From assembly GCA_964521625.1 (NCBI GenBank), contig CAZFSM010000003.1:160030-224029 (forward strand): 64,000 nt of DNA, given 5' to 3'. This DNA comes from UBA1444 sp964521625. GTDB lineage: Bacteria; Bacillota; Negativicutes; UBA1444. Below are positions 16,920 to 26,460 of the stretch, piece after piece. The first letter of the stretch is position 1, and each line of letters starts with the position of its first letter. Position numbers and translations under genes: made by a program. A model generated the notes under the pieces. That model had not been told where the DNA came from and did not search any database. It saw only the letters and a list, made by a program, of their open reading frames with translations.

Positions 16920-18144
16920 AACACCTCGTGGCAACCGCCTGCATATCGCACTGTTCGGTCGCCGCAACGCCGGCAAGTCCAGCCTGATCAACGCTCTGAC
17001 CAATCAGTCGCTGGCGATCGTCTCCGCCGTTGCCGGCACCACCACCGACCCTGTCTACAAATCGATGGAAATCCTGCCGCTCGGCCCGGTGGTCGTGATC
17101 GACACCGCAGGGCTGGATGACGTCGGCGAACTGGGAATGCTGCGCATCGAAAAATCGCTGGAAGTACTGCGCAAAACCGATCTGGTTTTGCTTGTCGTCG
17201 ACGCGACCGCCGGCATCGCCGGGCCGGAACGCGAACTGGCCGGCAAATGCCGGGCGCAAAATATCCCGTTCATCCTGGTATTCAATAAATCTGATTTACA
17301 AACAGCGACGCCGGATGTGCTGGAAAGTTTCAAAACCGAGCTGGCGGCAGCCGCCGCCGTGACAGTCAGCGCCGAGCTGCGACAAGGCATCGGCGAACTG
17401 AAAATCGCCATGGTCCGTCATGCCCCGGCCCGCTGGGATAACCAGACCATCGTCGGCGATCTGCTGCAGCCCGGCGACATTGCCGTACTGTGCGTCCCGA
17501 TCGACCTGGCCGCGCCGGCTGGCCGGCTGATTCTGCCGCAGGTCCAGATGATCCGCGACATTCTCGACCACGACGCGCTGGCTTACACGGTAAAAGAACG
17601 CGAGTTGAAAGAATGCATCGCCAGTCTGAATCGCAAACCCAAGATCGTGATCACCGACTCCCAGGTCTTTCTCAAAGCCGACGCCGACACGCCGCCGGAT
17701 GTACTGCTCACTTCGTTTTCGATCCTGTTCGCCCGCTACAAGGGCGACCTGGAAACGATGGTGCGCGGCGCCCGGGCGATCGACCACCTAAAGCCGGGCG
17801 ACAAAGTGTTGATCAGCGAATCCTGCACGCATCACCGGGTGGAAGACGATATCGGCACGGTCAAAATCCCCCGCTGGCTCAGGCAACATGTCGGCGGCGA
17901 TCTGGTCGTCGATCATTCCAGCGGTCTCAGTTTCCCGAAAAACCTCAGCGAATACAAACTGGTGCTGCATTGCGGCGCCTGCATGACCAACCGGCGCGAA
18001 ATGCTGGCCCGCATCGTCGAGGTGCAGCAGGCTGGCGTTCCCATCGTCAACTACGGCGTGGCGATTGCCGCGCTGATGGGTATCCTGCGCCGCGCTTTGT
18101 CACCATTCCCGCTGTTGCAGGACATTCTCGACGAAGAAGAATAA
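16912..18144 (+). CDS. hydF: [FeFe]-hydrogenase maturation GTPase HydF
   Basis: 410 residues, the usual HydF length. An N-terminal GTPase domain has P-loop GRRNAGKSS, switch region AGTTTDPVY, DTAGLDD and NKSD. A dimerisation region follows, and then a C-terminal 4Fe-4S domain with the C-x-H...HCxxC ligands (SCTHHR near residue 305 and HCGAC near residue 355). HydF is the scaffold on which the 2Fe subcluster of the H-cluster is assembled before transfer to HydA. The ATG overlaps the aspA stop. HydE, HydG and the hydrogenase itself are not in this window and must be elsewhere. A strong terminator follows. Confidence 0.95.
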   Translation: MNETPRGNRLHIALFGRRNAGKSSLINALTNQSLAIVSAVAGTTTDPVYKSMEILPLGPVVVIDTAGLDDVGELGMLRIEKSLEVLRKTDLVLLVVDATAGIAGPERELAGKCRAQNIPFILVFNKSDLQTATPDVLESFKTELAAAAAVTVSAELRQGIGELKIAMVRHAPARWDNQTIVGDLLQPGDIAVLCVPIDLAAPAGRLILPQVQMIRDILDHDALAYTVKERELKECIASLNRKPKIVITDSQVFLKADADTPPDVLLTSFSILFARYKGDLETMVRGARAIDHLKPGDKVLISESCTHHRVEDDIGTVKIPRWLRQHVGGDLVVDHSSGLSFPKNLSEYKLVLHCGACMTNRREMLARIVEVQQAGVPIVNYGVAIAALMGILRRALSPFPLLQDILDEEE

Positions 18145-18154
18145 CCGGTAAAAC

Positions 18155-18205
18155 AAAAAAGAACGACCTTGAAGCAATCGCCAGCAACAAGGTCGTCCTT
18201 TTTTC
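18155..18205. terminator. Bidirectional terminator between hydF and the HD-GYP gene
   Basis: ACGACCTTG near 18164 pairs with CAAGGTCGT near 18188 across about 17 nt. The stem is flanked by an A-run on the left and a T-run on the right, so it can stop both convergent operons. Confidence 0.8.
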
Positions 18206-19269
18206 TATTCATACGCTGCAATGATTTTTTCCTCAACCAACAGGAAGGCATCTACAATTCGCGAATCAAACTGAGTCCCGCTACCATCCAGGATGATCTT
18301 TATCGCGGCATCATGGTTGACGGCATCTTTGTAGCAACGTTTTGATCGCAATGCGTCATACACATCCGCCACTGCCATGACACGGGCAGATAGCGGGATT
18401 TTTTCGCCGCTCAGTCCATCGGGATAGCCCGAACCGTCCCATTTTTCATGATGTGATCTGGCAATCTCTATGCCCAGTGAAATAAAAGCGTTGTGTGGAT
18501 AGCGGGATTGAACCATTGCCAAGGTTTTGGCCCCGATCAATGTATGCTGCTTCATGATTTCAAATTCCTCCGTTGAAAGCTTGCCGGGCTTGAGCAAAAT
18601 TGCGTCGGCAATTCCTACCTTGCCCACATCATGCAACGGACTTGCCTGTTCCATGTATTTGACAAATTGCATATCGACCGGATAGTTTTCGTCGTTCTGA
18701 CCGTACAATGCCTCCGCGAGCAGCTTGCAACAAGACTGTACCCGGTCGAGATGCTGTCCGGTTGCATCGTCTCTGGACTCAGCCAATTTGGCCAGAGCAA
18801 AGATCGTACCCATCTGGGCTTCGGTGATTTCACGCACCTGCTCCTGCACCATGGCCTCCAGGTACTGTTGATAACGATAGAGTTTTAAGTGAGTTTCGAC
18901 ACGCGCCTCGACTTCGATCAGTTCAAATGGTTTTGTCACGTAGTCAACGCCACCGGCTGCAAAGGCTTTCACTTTGTCAGCCGCATCATCCATTGCGCTG
19001 AGAAAAATCACCGGAATAGACCGCCATTCCGGAGTTTTTTTTATGTGCGCACAAACTTCCAGCCCGCTCATCCCTGGCATATTGATATCCAACAATATTA
19101 AATCCGGCTTACTGATCCGCATAATCTGCAACGCCAGGTCACCGCTCAGTGCAATTCTTACATTGTAGCCCTTGCCCCAAAACATGCGCGCCAAAACTTC
19201 CACATTTATCGGTACGTCATCTACGATCAATAAAGTTGGCAGCGTCTTGCTCGACGGTTCATTTAACAT
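18205..19269 (-). CDS. Response regulator with HD-GYP output domain
   Basis: 354 residues. Residues 1-125 are a receiver domain: acidic pair in LLIVDDVPIN, phospho-acceptor Asp in LILLDINMPGMSG, Lys in YVTKPFE. A short coiled-coil linker leads to an HD-GYP domain (about 150-350) with HDVGKVGI (HD pair) and HHEKWDGSGYPDGLSG (the GYP motif). HD-GYP proteins hydrolyse cyclic di-GMP. The gene overlaps the end of the sensor kinase gene by 11 bp and is clearly its partner. It probably converts the kinase signal into a change in c-di-GMP level. Confidence 0.92.
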   Translation of the reverse strand: MLNEPSSKTLPTLLIVDDVPINVEVLARMFWGKGYNVRIALSGDLALQIMRISKPDLILLDINMPGMSGLEVCAHIKKTPEWRSIPVIFLSAMDDAADKVKAFAAGGVDYVTKPFELIEVEARVETHLKLYRYQQYLEAMVQEQVREITEAQMGTIFALAKLAESRDDATGQHLDRVQSCCKLLAEALYGQNDENYPVDMQFVKYMEQASPLHDVGKVGIADAILLKPGKLSTEEFEIMKQHTLIGAKTLAMVQSRYPHNAFISLGIEIARSHHEKWDGSGYPDGLSGEKIPLSARVMAVADVYDALRSKRCYKDAVNHDAAIKIILDGSGTQFDSRIVDAFLLVEEKIIAAYE

Positions 19270-22200
19270 CTTGCGCCCCCCCCGCCAACAACTTTAGCAA
19301 TGCAGGAAAATCGAAGCTCTTTGCGCATTTGCGCAATTCATTGACCATTTCGATATCACTGCCTTCCATTTCATCAAGCAACGCCAGTATCCGATAATAT
19401 TCCCCGCCGGCAGCAGCCTTTCGCAGCATTTCCAGCAAAGCCGGATCTATCTTGTCCAGACGTATCGACCTATCGCCAGCAAATATTGTTTCCGGATACG
19501 CCGGTCGTATTACCGGCCGCGGTGCAACGTATTCATATTGCAATCCCAATAGTTGCCGAATCTTTTCCAGCAGTTCGCGTTCCTGAAACGGCTTGCTGAC
19601 AAATTCGGCCGCACCCGCAGCGATTACCTTCTCACGTTCATCACCAAACACACTGGCAGTAACAACAATAACGGGAACTTGGCGATTGATCGCCTGCATC
19701 TGGCGCATTGCCTCATATCCGTCCATCCGAGGCATTTTCAGATCCATCAACACAATATCCGGTTGCCGTTCTCGGAACAAAGCCACACCGGTTTGTCCAT
19801 CGAGTGCACTTCGGGTAAAAAAACCCAGAGTGCTAAGAATTCGTTCCAGCAATTCACAGTTCACCGCTTCATCGTCCACAATCAACACTTTCCATTGCCG
19901 ACCGTCTTTGACAATGCCGGATATACGCCGAGTTTCCTGTAGCGACTCCAATTCATCATCATTTGCCGTACGCAGCCAAATATCGAAAGAAAAGACGCAC
20001 CCTTTCCCCTCCTGACTGACAAGCGAAATATCGCCACCCATCATGCGAATGTACTCCCTGCAAATCGCCAGTCCGAGACCAGTACCGACCCCACTCTCCT
20101 GTCCACGCCTGGTCTGGGTGAAGGGTTGGAATAACTGCCGCTGCTCCGCTTCGGCAATACCCGGACCTGTATCTTCAACACTGATCAACAAATGCAATTT
20201 CTTGTCGCTTTCGCTTTCAACTGCCACTTTTAATGCAATATGGCCAATTGCGGTAAATTTCACGGCATTGCTGAGCAGATTGATCAATACCTGTCGTAAC
20301 CGGCCTGCGTCCGCCACAACCATTCTCGGCACTTCGCCAATGCACTCCACAGAAAATCCCAGCCCTTTTTCGGTCGTGCGCAAACGAAACATCTGGTCAA
20401 TTTCGCGCAGCATTGTGTGCAAGTCAAAAACCAACGGTTGCAAAACAGTCCGCCCGGCCTCCATTTTAGAAATTTCCAATATATTATTTATCAGGCCTAA
20501 TAAGTGGCGACCGGCATTATTGATGTTTTCGAGATAGCCATATTGCTGTCCGTTCAGTTCCGCCTCGCGTTGCAACAATTGCGAAAAACCAAGAATCGCA
20601 TTCATCGGAGTGCGGATTTCGTGCGAAACATTTGCAACAAATGCACCTTTTGCTTTATTTGCGGCTTCTGCAGCTTCCTTGGCCTGAACCAGTTCTTCGT
20701 TCATGGCTGTCATTTCTTCGTTCAGCGCCATAAGTTGACTGGTTCGCTCGTTAACCTTAACTTCCAGTCCGTCTTTGGCCTGAAGCAGCAATTCTCCCGC
20801 CTGTCTGATATCCGTTATGTCTCTGATAACGCCAACCAGGAAATCAACGCCATCGCCCCCGCGGTAAAGAGTTTTTTTCGTGACAATGGTATGGATTGTC
20901 CCGTCTGCACCGGTAATTTTTTCTTCATTAGTATTTTCCTGGCCGGTAACAAATACCAGTTCATCCTTTTCCCAAAACACATCTGCTTCCGCCTTGGGAA
21001 AAAAATCATAATCGCTTTTGCCGATCAAATCTTGTCGGCTTGTTCCGATCAATTCACACAATGCAGTGTTCAGCAATATCCAGTTATGCTGGCGGTCTTT
21101 GACAAAAATCGGATCGGCAATCGTATCAATGATCTTGTCGAGGAAGTTGCGCGACTCCTCCAGGGCAACTTTGGCCTTCCTGCGATCGGTAATGTCGCGG
21201 ATCGATTCGATTGCACCAACAACCTGGCTGTCGCTATTGTAAAGCAGGCGGGTAACGCCCCACAGTTCCCGGACCGGTCCGCCCTGGACCGGCACCTCGG
21301 CCTCGGCCGTCAACAATTCACCATCAAGCTGAACATTATTATACTTTTGTGCAAGTTCCGCCTCAGTTTTGAACGCCAAGTCAATCAATATCGGCCGCCG
21401 CTCGCCATAAAACGGCAACGCATACTCATAATCGCCCTTGCCGAGCATATCTGCGGCCTTGACGCCGGTCAGTCTTTCCATAGCCCGGTTCCATGTCGTA
21501 ATTTTTCCTGCACAGTCGACTGCAAAGGTTGCATCAGGAAAAAATTCGATGATTTCCTTCAAGCGCAGTTCCGACTGCACAAGCGCTTCTTCCGCTTGTT
21601 TACGTTCCGTTATGTCTTCCAGCGTCTCCACTGCACCTAATATATTACCACGGGCATCTTTTATTGCGGTGGCGGTAAAATACAGCCACCGACCAGACTG
21701 TCCCAGTGCCGGGAAAAAGTCGATCGCCTCATAAGCGTCCTCGATCAGTTTGGATTTGCGATATTTTCCGGCATACATCGCCTCAATCGCCGCATTATCT
21801 TTTTGAATGAGCAGGTCAGCCATACACGGACGCTCCGACTGATAAAAAGCATGCCAGTGTCGATTGCCGGCAAGCACGGACTCGGACTTAACGCCGCTGA
21901 GTTCCTCCAACGCCTTATTCCAGTGGGTAACGTTATGATTTTGATCAATCACAAATTGCGGTATTGGCGATCCATCCAGCAAGGTCTGTAATTTATGCAC
22001 CATTTCGGCCAATAGGTTTTCCGAATCGCGCAACGCGGCTTCGATATGTTTACGACTGGTAATATCCCGGATGATAACAAGCGCATTTTGATTGGATCCG
22101 GCAACGATTCTCGCCTCGTAAAAATCACTTTCTTCGTTTGCCTGATACTGATATTCAATTATCCTAACTGTTTTGTCCGCTAATGCGCGCTTGAGCTGCG

Positions 22201-23248
22201 CCATCAGGCTTTGGGCAATATCCGCCGGAAAAATCGCATCGATATTTCGGCCACCATATCCCCAGTCCGCCTTACCTTCCTTTAAAGCCCCCTCACGCAC
22301 CTCTTGCACAATACCATCGCTGCGAACCGAAAGAATCAGGTCGGGAATCGCCTCAAGAACTGCATGCAACTCGCCTGTTCTGCGTTGAACAGCCTTTTTC
22401 AGGCCAAAACTCCAGACAGCGAGGATAATCAGCAATACAACAACAGCGCCTAGCGCCAGCAACGCCCCTCTGCCAATTTCGCTTTTTTGCAATGCCTCGC
22501 CCAGCCAACGTTTGTCGATTGCAGCGTACTCATCGGCAGAAACCCCGGCAAACCCCGCTTCGATTATCTGCATCAAAGCAACACTATCTTTTTTTACGGC
22601 ACGGTGGAACTGTCCGGTATTGACTGGCGCTGTGACTCTAAATTCATCCTGCAGGCCCAGTTTGTTCAGATAATATAGTGCCGGCGGCTTATCCATCAGA
22701 AAAACTACGATTTCTCGCCGTTTCGCCGCTTGGATCATCACTTCGTAACTATCGAAAAAAACCAGATCGTGTATATTGTGGCGAAACAGAAGATTCATCG
22801 CGTCATCGCCACTTTTCACGCCTACTTTAAACCCTTTCAAACTATTCATCGTTTCGATTCCGCTAATGTTCCGGTTAAAAAAAATAGCCACATCCAATGT
22901 GGCATAGGGTTGGGAAAAATCATAAATTCTCCGCCGTTCATCGTTGGCAAAAATGGTGTCAATAACGTCAAAATCGCCATTCTCCATGGCAGTAAGGGCT
23001 TTGCCCCAATCCATGGCGGTAAGCTCAATTTTTCGCCCGGTCTTTCGGCTCCACAATTCCCACTGATCTATCAAGATTCCCTGCAACTTCCCGTTTTGAT
23101 CACGGAATGAATATGGGGGATAGTTGTCATCCATGACGACTTTTATCATCACGTCTGGCGACGCAGCCGTTGCATCAGCGCCCACAACGAACAGGCACAA
23201 CAATACCAACAACATAACGCCAACCCAGCCCTGCTTCGTCCGGTTCAT
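19259..23248 (-). CDS. Large hybrid histidine kinase with periplasmic solute-binding sensor and multiple PAS domains
   Basis: 1329 residues. A signal peptide is followed by an SBP_bac_3-type periplasmic domain (about 30-260: VVMDDNYPPYSFRDQNGKL, then DTIFANDERRRIYDFSQPYA) and a membrane segment (about 275-295). Four or five PAS domains follow, several ending in ITERKQAEEAL or ITDRRKAKVAL, then a coiled coil. The kinase core has FVANVSHEIRTPMNAILGFS (phospho-His) and ATP-lid motifs (NLLSNAVKF, DTGPGIAEAEQ, GTGLGLAICRE). A receiver domain follows (VLIVDDEAVN, DIVLMDLKMPRMDG). The last 90 residues are helical but I see no Hpt histidine. The ATG has GGAGGG upstream. The ligand is unknown; SBP_3 domains bind amino acids in many homologues. 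Confidence 0.92.
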   Translation of the reverse strand: MNRTKQGWVGVMLLVLLCLFVVGADATAASPDVMIKVVMDDNYPPYSFRDQNGKLQGILIDQWELWSRKTGRKIELTAMDWGKALTAMENGDFDVIDTIFANDERRRIYDFSQPYATLDVAIFFNRNISGIETMNSLKGFKVGVKSGDDAMNLLFRHNIHDLVFFDSYEVMIQAAKRREIVVFLMDKPPALYYLNKLGLQDEFRVTAPVNTGQFHRAVKKDSVALMQIIEAGFAGVSADEYAAIDKRWLGEALQKSEIGRGALLALGAVVVLLIILAVWSFGLKKAVQRRTGELHAVLEAIPDLILSVRSDGIVQEVREGALKEGKADWGYGGRNIDAIFPADIAQSLMAQLKRALADKTVRIIEYQYQANEESDFYEARIVAGSNQNALVIIRDITSRKHIEAALRDSENLLAEMVHKLQTLLDGSPIPQFVIDQNHNVTHWNKALEELSGVKSESVLAGNRHWHAFYQSERPCMADLLIQKDNAAIEAMYAGKYRKSKLIEDAYEAIDFFPALGQSGRWLYFTATAIKDARGNILGAVETLEDITERKQAEEALVQSELRLKEIIEFFPDATFAVDCAGKITTWNRAMERLTGVKAADMLGKGDYEYALPFYGERRPILIDLAFKTEAELAQKYNNVQLDGELLTAEAEVPVQGGPVRELWGVTRLLYNSDSQVVGAIESIRDITDRRKAKVALEESRNFLDKIIDTIADPIFVKDRQHNWILLNTALCELIGTSRQDLIGKSDYDFFPKAEADVFWEKDELVFVTGQENTNEEKITGADGTIHTIVTKKTLYRGGDGVDFLVGVIRDITDIRQAGELLLQAKDGLEVKVNERTSQLMALNEEMTAMNEELVQAKEAAEAANKAKGAFVANVSHEIRTPMNAILGFSQLLQREAELNGQQYGYLENINNAGRHLLGLINNILEISKMEAGRTVLQPLVFDLHTMLREIDQMFRLRTTEKGLGFSVECIGEVPRMVVADAGRLRQVLINLLSNAVKFTAIGHIALKVAVESESDKKLHLLISVEDTGPGIAEAEQRQLFQPFTQTRRGQESGVGTGLGLAICREYIRMMGGDISLVSQEGKGCVFSFDIWLRTANDDELESLQETRRISGIVKDGRQWKVLIVDDEAVNCELLERILSTLGFFTRSALDGQTGVALFRERQPDIVLMDLKMPRMDGYEAMRQMQAINRQVPVIVVTASVFGDEREKVIAAGAAEFVSKPFQERELLEKIRQLLGLQYEYVAPRPVIRPAYPETIFAGDRSIRLDKIDPALLEMLRKAAAGGEYYRILALLDEMEGSDIEMVNELRKCAKSFDFPALLKLLAGGAQDVK

Positions 23249-23351
23249 CCCTGCACCCTCCCATGTTTGAATTGGGGTGTCTTATTTCCGCTTATCTAAT
23301 ATTGTACCATTGGGGAATCGTTTTGGGTAATGACGAAATTGCCAAGCACCA

Positions 23352-23398
23352 AATAAACAACAAAACCAGCCGGAGTACGACTGGTTTTGTTGTTTATT
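23352..23398. terminator. Terminator downstream of the LivJ-type gene
   Basis: An 18-bp perfect stem (AATAAACAACAAAACCAG with its complement) around an 11-nt loop, ending in a T-rich flank on the minus strand. It separates the receptor gene from the sensor kinase gene. Confidence 0.85.
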
Positions 23399-23415
23399 CT
23401 CAATCGAAAATCGGC

Positions 23416-24597
23416 TTACGGTTTAACAGTGGTCTTATAGACCATTTTGCCGTCTTTCATCTCGATGATTACCGCACTCTTTACAGCGTCGTGGTTCTCG
23501 TTGAGGGTGGTGGCGCCGGTAACCGCCGGGAAATCTTTGGTGGCGACGAGAGCGGCAGTGATTTTCGCAGAATCGGCTGCGCCGGCCCGTTTGATTGCGT
23601 CGACCAGGACGTAGGCGGCATCATAGCCGAGAACTGCCATCGCGTCAGGCATTACACCATATTCTTTTTTGTAGGCATCAACGAATTTTTTCGAGGCCGG
23701 GCTGGAATCTTCCGGTGAGTAGTGATTGGTGAAGTAGGTGTTGTTCATGCCGGCAGCGCTGCCGATTTCAACCAGTTTGGGCGAATCCCAGCCGTCGCCG
23801 CCGACGATCGGCATCATTAGGCCAATTTCACGGGCTTGTTTGGCAATCATGCCGACTTCTTCATAGTAACCAGGCAAGTAGATGACTTCCGGGCTCATGC
23901 CTTTGATCTTGGTCAGGATGGCTTTGAAGTCTTTGTCTTTTTGCAGATATGCTTCTTCGCCGGCAATCGTGCCGCCGCCTTTGGTATAAGCTTCCTTGAA
24001 GAATTTGGCCAGGCCTTTGCTGTAGTCGCTGGAGTTGTCAATCATGACAACCGCTTTTTTCAGTTTCAGGTCTTTCAGCACGAAATTCGCGCCAACCGTA
24101 CCTTGGAACGGATCGATGAAACAGACGCGGAAGGTGTAGGGTTTGGCTTTGCCGGTTTTTTCATCAACCGTAACTTTGGGGTTGGTTGTCGCTGCAGCGA
24201 CGAAAGGAATCTTGCTGGCTTCGTTAACTGCCGAACCGGCAATGCCGTTGGAGCTGGTGGTGAAACCGACTACGGCAACCACTTTGTCCTGGGTGATGAC
24301 TTTGGTCATCGCATTGGCTGATTCGGAAGGTTCGCCTTTGTTGTCAGCCGTCACGGTGGTGATTTGTTTGCCGAGCACGCCGCCGGCTGCATTGATTTCT
24401 TTGAAGGCCAGTTTGGTTCCGTTATTGGCGGCGGTGCCGAATGAAGCGGTGCCACCGGTCAATTCATAGACAACACCGATTTTGATATCCTTGGATTCTG
24501 CCGGTTTCGCCGCAGGCGCTCCGCCACCGCAACCGGTCACCGCGAACGCAACAAGAACCAATAAGGCCAAGGCAAACTTCAGACTACTTTTTTTCAC
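23416..24597 (-). CDS. LivJ-type ABC solute-binding lipoprotein
   Basis: 393 residues starting at GTG (24595-24597), with AAGGAGGG upstream. A lipoprotein signal ends VTGCGGG. The mature part has KIGVVYELTGGTASFG, FKEINAAGGVLGKQITTV and VVGFTTSSNGIAGSAVNEA, characteristic of the branched-chain amino acid/amide receptor family. It stands alone: terminators lie on both sides and no permease or ATPase genes are near, so it must share a transporter encoded elsewhere. Its place beside the amino acid catabolic operon suggests an amino acid ligand. The first gene of the window is a relative. Confidence 0.9.
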   Translation of the reverse strand: MKKSSLKFALALLVLVAFAVTGCGGGAPAAKPAESKDIKIGVVYELTGGTASFGTAANNGTKLAFKEINAAGGVLGKQITTVTADNKGEPSESANAMTKVITQDKVVAVVGFTTSSNGIAGSAVNEASKIPFVAAATTNPKVTVDEKTGKAKPYTFRVCFIDPFQGTVGANFVLKDLKLKKAVVMIDNSSDYSKGLAKFFKEAYTKGGGTIAGEEAYLQKDKDFKAILTKIKGMSPEVIYLPGYYEEVGMIAKQAREIGLMMPIVGGDGWDSPKLVEIGSAAGMNNTYFTNHYSPEDSSPASKKFVDAYKKEYGVMPDAMAVLGYDAAYVLVDAIKRAGAADSAKITAALVATKDFPAVTGATTLNENHDAVKSAVIIEMKDGKMVYKTTVKP

Positions 24598-24727
24598 AAA
24601 AACACCCTCCTTAAATATTATCAACTACAATTTTAATTGTCTGATCCCCTATACTCTGGTTAAGGCCCCCCTTCACCGTTGGTTGTTGCTGTGTTTGACG
24701 AAAACTGCAATTTTGATCCATAATTGA

Positions 24728-24781
24728 AAAAAGAAGCTTTGGGCAAAATACCCGCTGGATATTTTACCAAAAGCTTCTTTG
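24728..24781. terminator. Terminator of the proline catabolic operon
   Basis: A long imperfect hairpin (AAAGAAGCTT on both arms in inverted orientation, about 50 nt in all) with A-rich left and T-rich right flanks. On the minus strand it lies about 100 bp past the P5C dehydrogenase stop. Confidence 0.75.
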
Positions 24782-24881
24782 CTTTTGCTATAATCACGCA
24801 ATCATTTGTCTTCCCCAAATGCCCTTGAAGATGATTATAGACCTCAATATGCAATTTTACAAGTGGTTTTTGATAAAAATG

Positions 24882-26429
24882 TTACATTTTTTCTGCAACA
24901 ACCTTCGCTTGCATGAATAATAGTAAATAATCGGCGCCACCAGCCTTGGAATCGGTACCCGACATATTGAAGCCGCCGAAGGGTTGCACGCCGACCAACG
25001 CACCGGTGCATTTGCGATTGAGATACAGGTTGCCGACATGGAAATCGCGGCGGGCCTGTTCCAATTTGGCCCGGTTGCGGGAGTAAACCGCCCCGGTCAG
25101 GCCGTACTCGGTGTCGTTGGCGATACGCAGCGCATCGGCAAAATCTTCGGCCTGGGTAATCGCCACCACTGGGCCAAAAATTTCTTCCTGGGCAATCCGT
25201 GATTTCGCCGGTGCGTCGGCAAACACAGTCGGCTCGATGAACCAGCCTTTTTCGCCTGCCGTATTGCCGCCGGCAACCAATCTGGCTTCGCTTTTACCGA
25301 TTTCAATATAGTCGAGGATTTTTTTGTAGGCGCTTTCATCAACCACCGGACCCATGTTGACGCCGTATTTGGCGGCTGGCCCCACGGTCAGCGCTTTGGT
25401 TTTCGCCGCCACTTTGGCCACAACTTCATCATAAACACTCTTGACTATAATCGCCCGTGAACAGGCCGAGCATTTCTGGCCCTGGAAACCAAACGCCGAG
25501 GCGACAATGCCGTTGGCCGCTTCTTCCAAATCGGCTTCCTCATCGACCACGATTGCATCCTTGCCGCCCATTTCCGCCACAACCCGCTTGATCCAGATCT
25601 GGCCTGGCGCAACATCAGCCGCCAACTTATTGATACGCAGACCGACTTCCTTGGAGCCGGTGAAGTTGATGAACCGTACCTGCGGGTGCGATACCAGCAC
25701 ATCGCCGATGCTGCCGCCGCTGCCGGGCAGATAGTTGATCACACCGGCCGGCGCACCAGCCGCTTCGAACAGTTCCATCAATTTAGCCGCAATCACCGGT
25801 GTGCTGCTGGCTGGTTTCATGATGACCGTATTGCCTGCCACCACCGCAGCGGCAACCATGCCGGCCAGAATCGCCAGCGGGAAATTCCAGGGCGGAATGA
25901 CGACACCGACGCCGAGCGGGATATAGAAGCACTCGTTCTGTTCGCCGGGCACGGCGATGACAGGCATGCCCGCCGCATAGCGGAGCATTTCCCGTCCATA
26001 GTATTCCATGAAATCGATCGCCTCGGCCGTATCGGCATCGGCTTCGGCCCAGTTCTTGCCGGCTTCCTCGACCAGCCAGGCCGAGTATTCGAATTTACGC
26101 CGACGCAGAATCGCCGCCGCCTTGAACAGCAGGCGGGCCCGCACTTCCGGCGCTACATGTTTCCAGCTGGAAAAAGCTTCTTGCGCTGCTTTGACGGCCT
26201 GGTCAGCCAGTTCAGCATTGGCCCGGGCCACAGTGCCGATGACTTCCGAGAAGCAGGAGGGGTTCACCGAGGTGATGCGGGCTTCGGTGTCAATCGCTTT
26301 GCCAGCAATCTTCAGCGGATAGTGGCGGCCTTTTTCGGACGCAACCAGTTGCAGCGCCGCCTCCATGGCCGCTTTGTTCTCGGGGATGCTAAAATTCGTG
26401 AACGGTTCGGGTTGATACGCTGTCTGCAT
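24882..26429 (-). CDS. 1-pyrroline-5-carboxylate dehydrogenase
   Basis: 515-residue NAD(P)-dependent aldehyde dehydrogenase. It oxidises glutamate semialdehyde, which is in equilibrium with 1-pyrroline-5-carboxylate, to glutamate. VIPPWNFPLAILAGM and PASSTPVIAAKL bind the nucleotide. VAEMGGKDAIVVDEEAD carries the general-base Glu; GFQGQKCSACSRAI carries the catalytic Cys. The C-terminal PFGGFNMSGTDSKAGG matches the RocA/PutA type. The start (MQTAYQPEP) has GAGGAGGG 8 nt upstream. It is the last gene of the operon, 31 bp after the flavoprotein gene, which identifies the operon as proline catabolic. Confidence 0.92.
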   Translation of the reverse strand: MQTAYQPEPFTNFSIPENKAAMEAALQLVASEKGRHYPLKIAGKAIDTEARITSVNPSCFSEVIGTVARANAELADQAVKAAQEAFSSWKHVAPEVRARLLFKAAAILRRRKFEYSAWLVEEAGKNWAEADADTAEAIDFMEYYGREMLRYAAGMPVIAVPGEQNECFYIPLGVGVVIPPWNFPLAILAGMVAAAVVAGNTVIMKPASSTPVIAAKLMELFEAAGAPAGVINYLPGSGGSIGDVLVSHPQVRFINFTGSKEVGLRINKLAADVAPGQIWIKRVVAEMGGKDAIVVDEEADLEEAANGIVASAFGFQGQKCSACSRAIIVKSVYDEVVAKVAAKTKALTVGPAAKYGVNMGPVVDESAYKKILDYIEIGKSEARLVAGGNTAGEKGWFIEPTVFADAPAKSRIAQEEIFGPVVAITQAEDFADALRIANDTEYGLTGAVYSRNRAKLEQARRDFHVGNLYLNRKCTGALVGVQPFGGFNMSGTDSKAGGADYLLLFMQAKVVAEKM

Positions 26430-26460
26430 AATATAAGCCCTCCTCAATATTTCATCTTAA

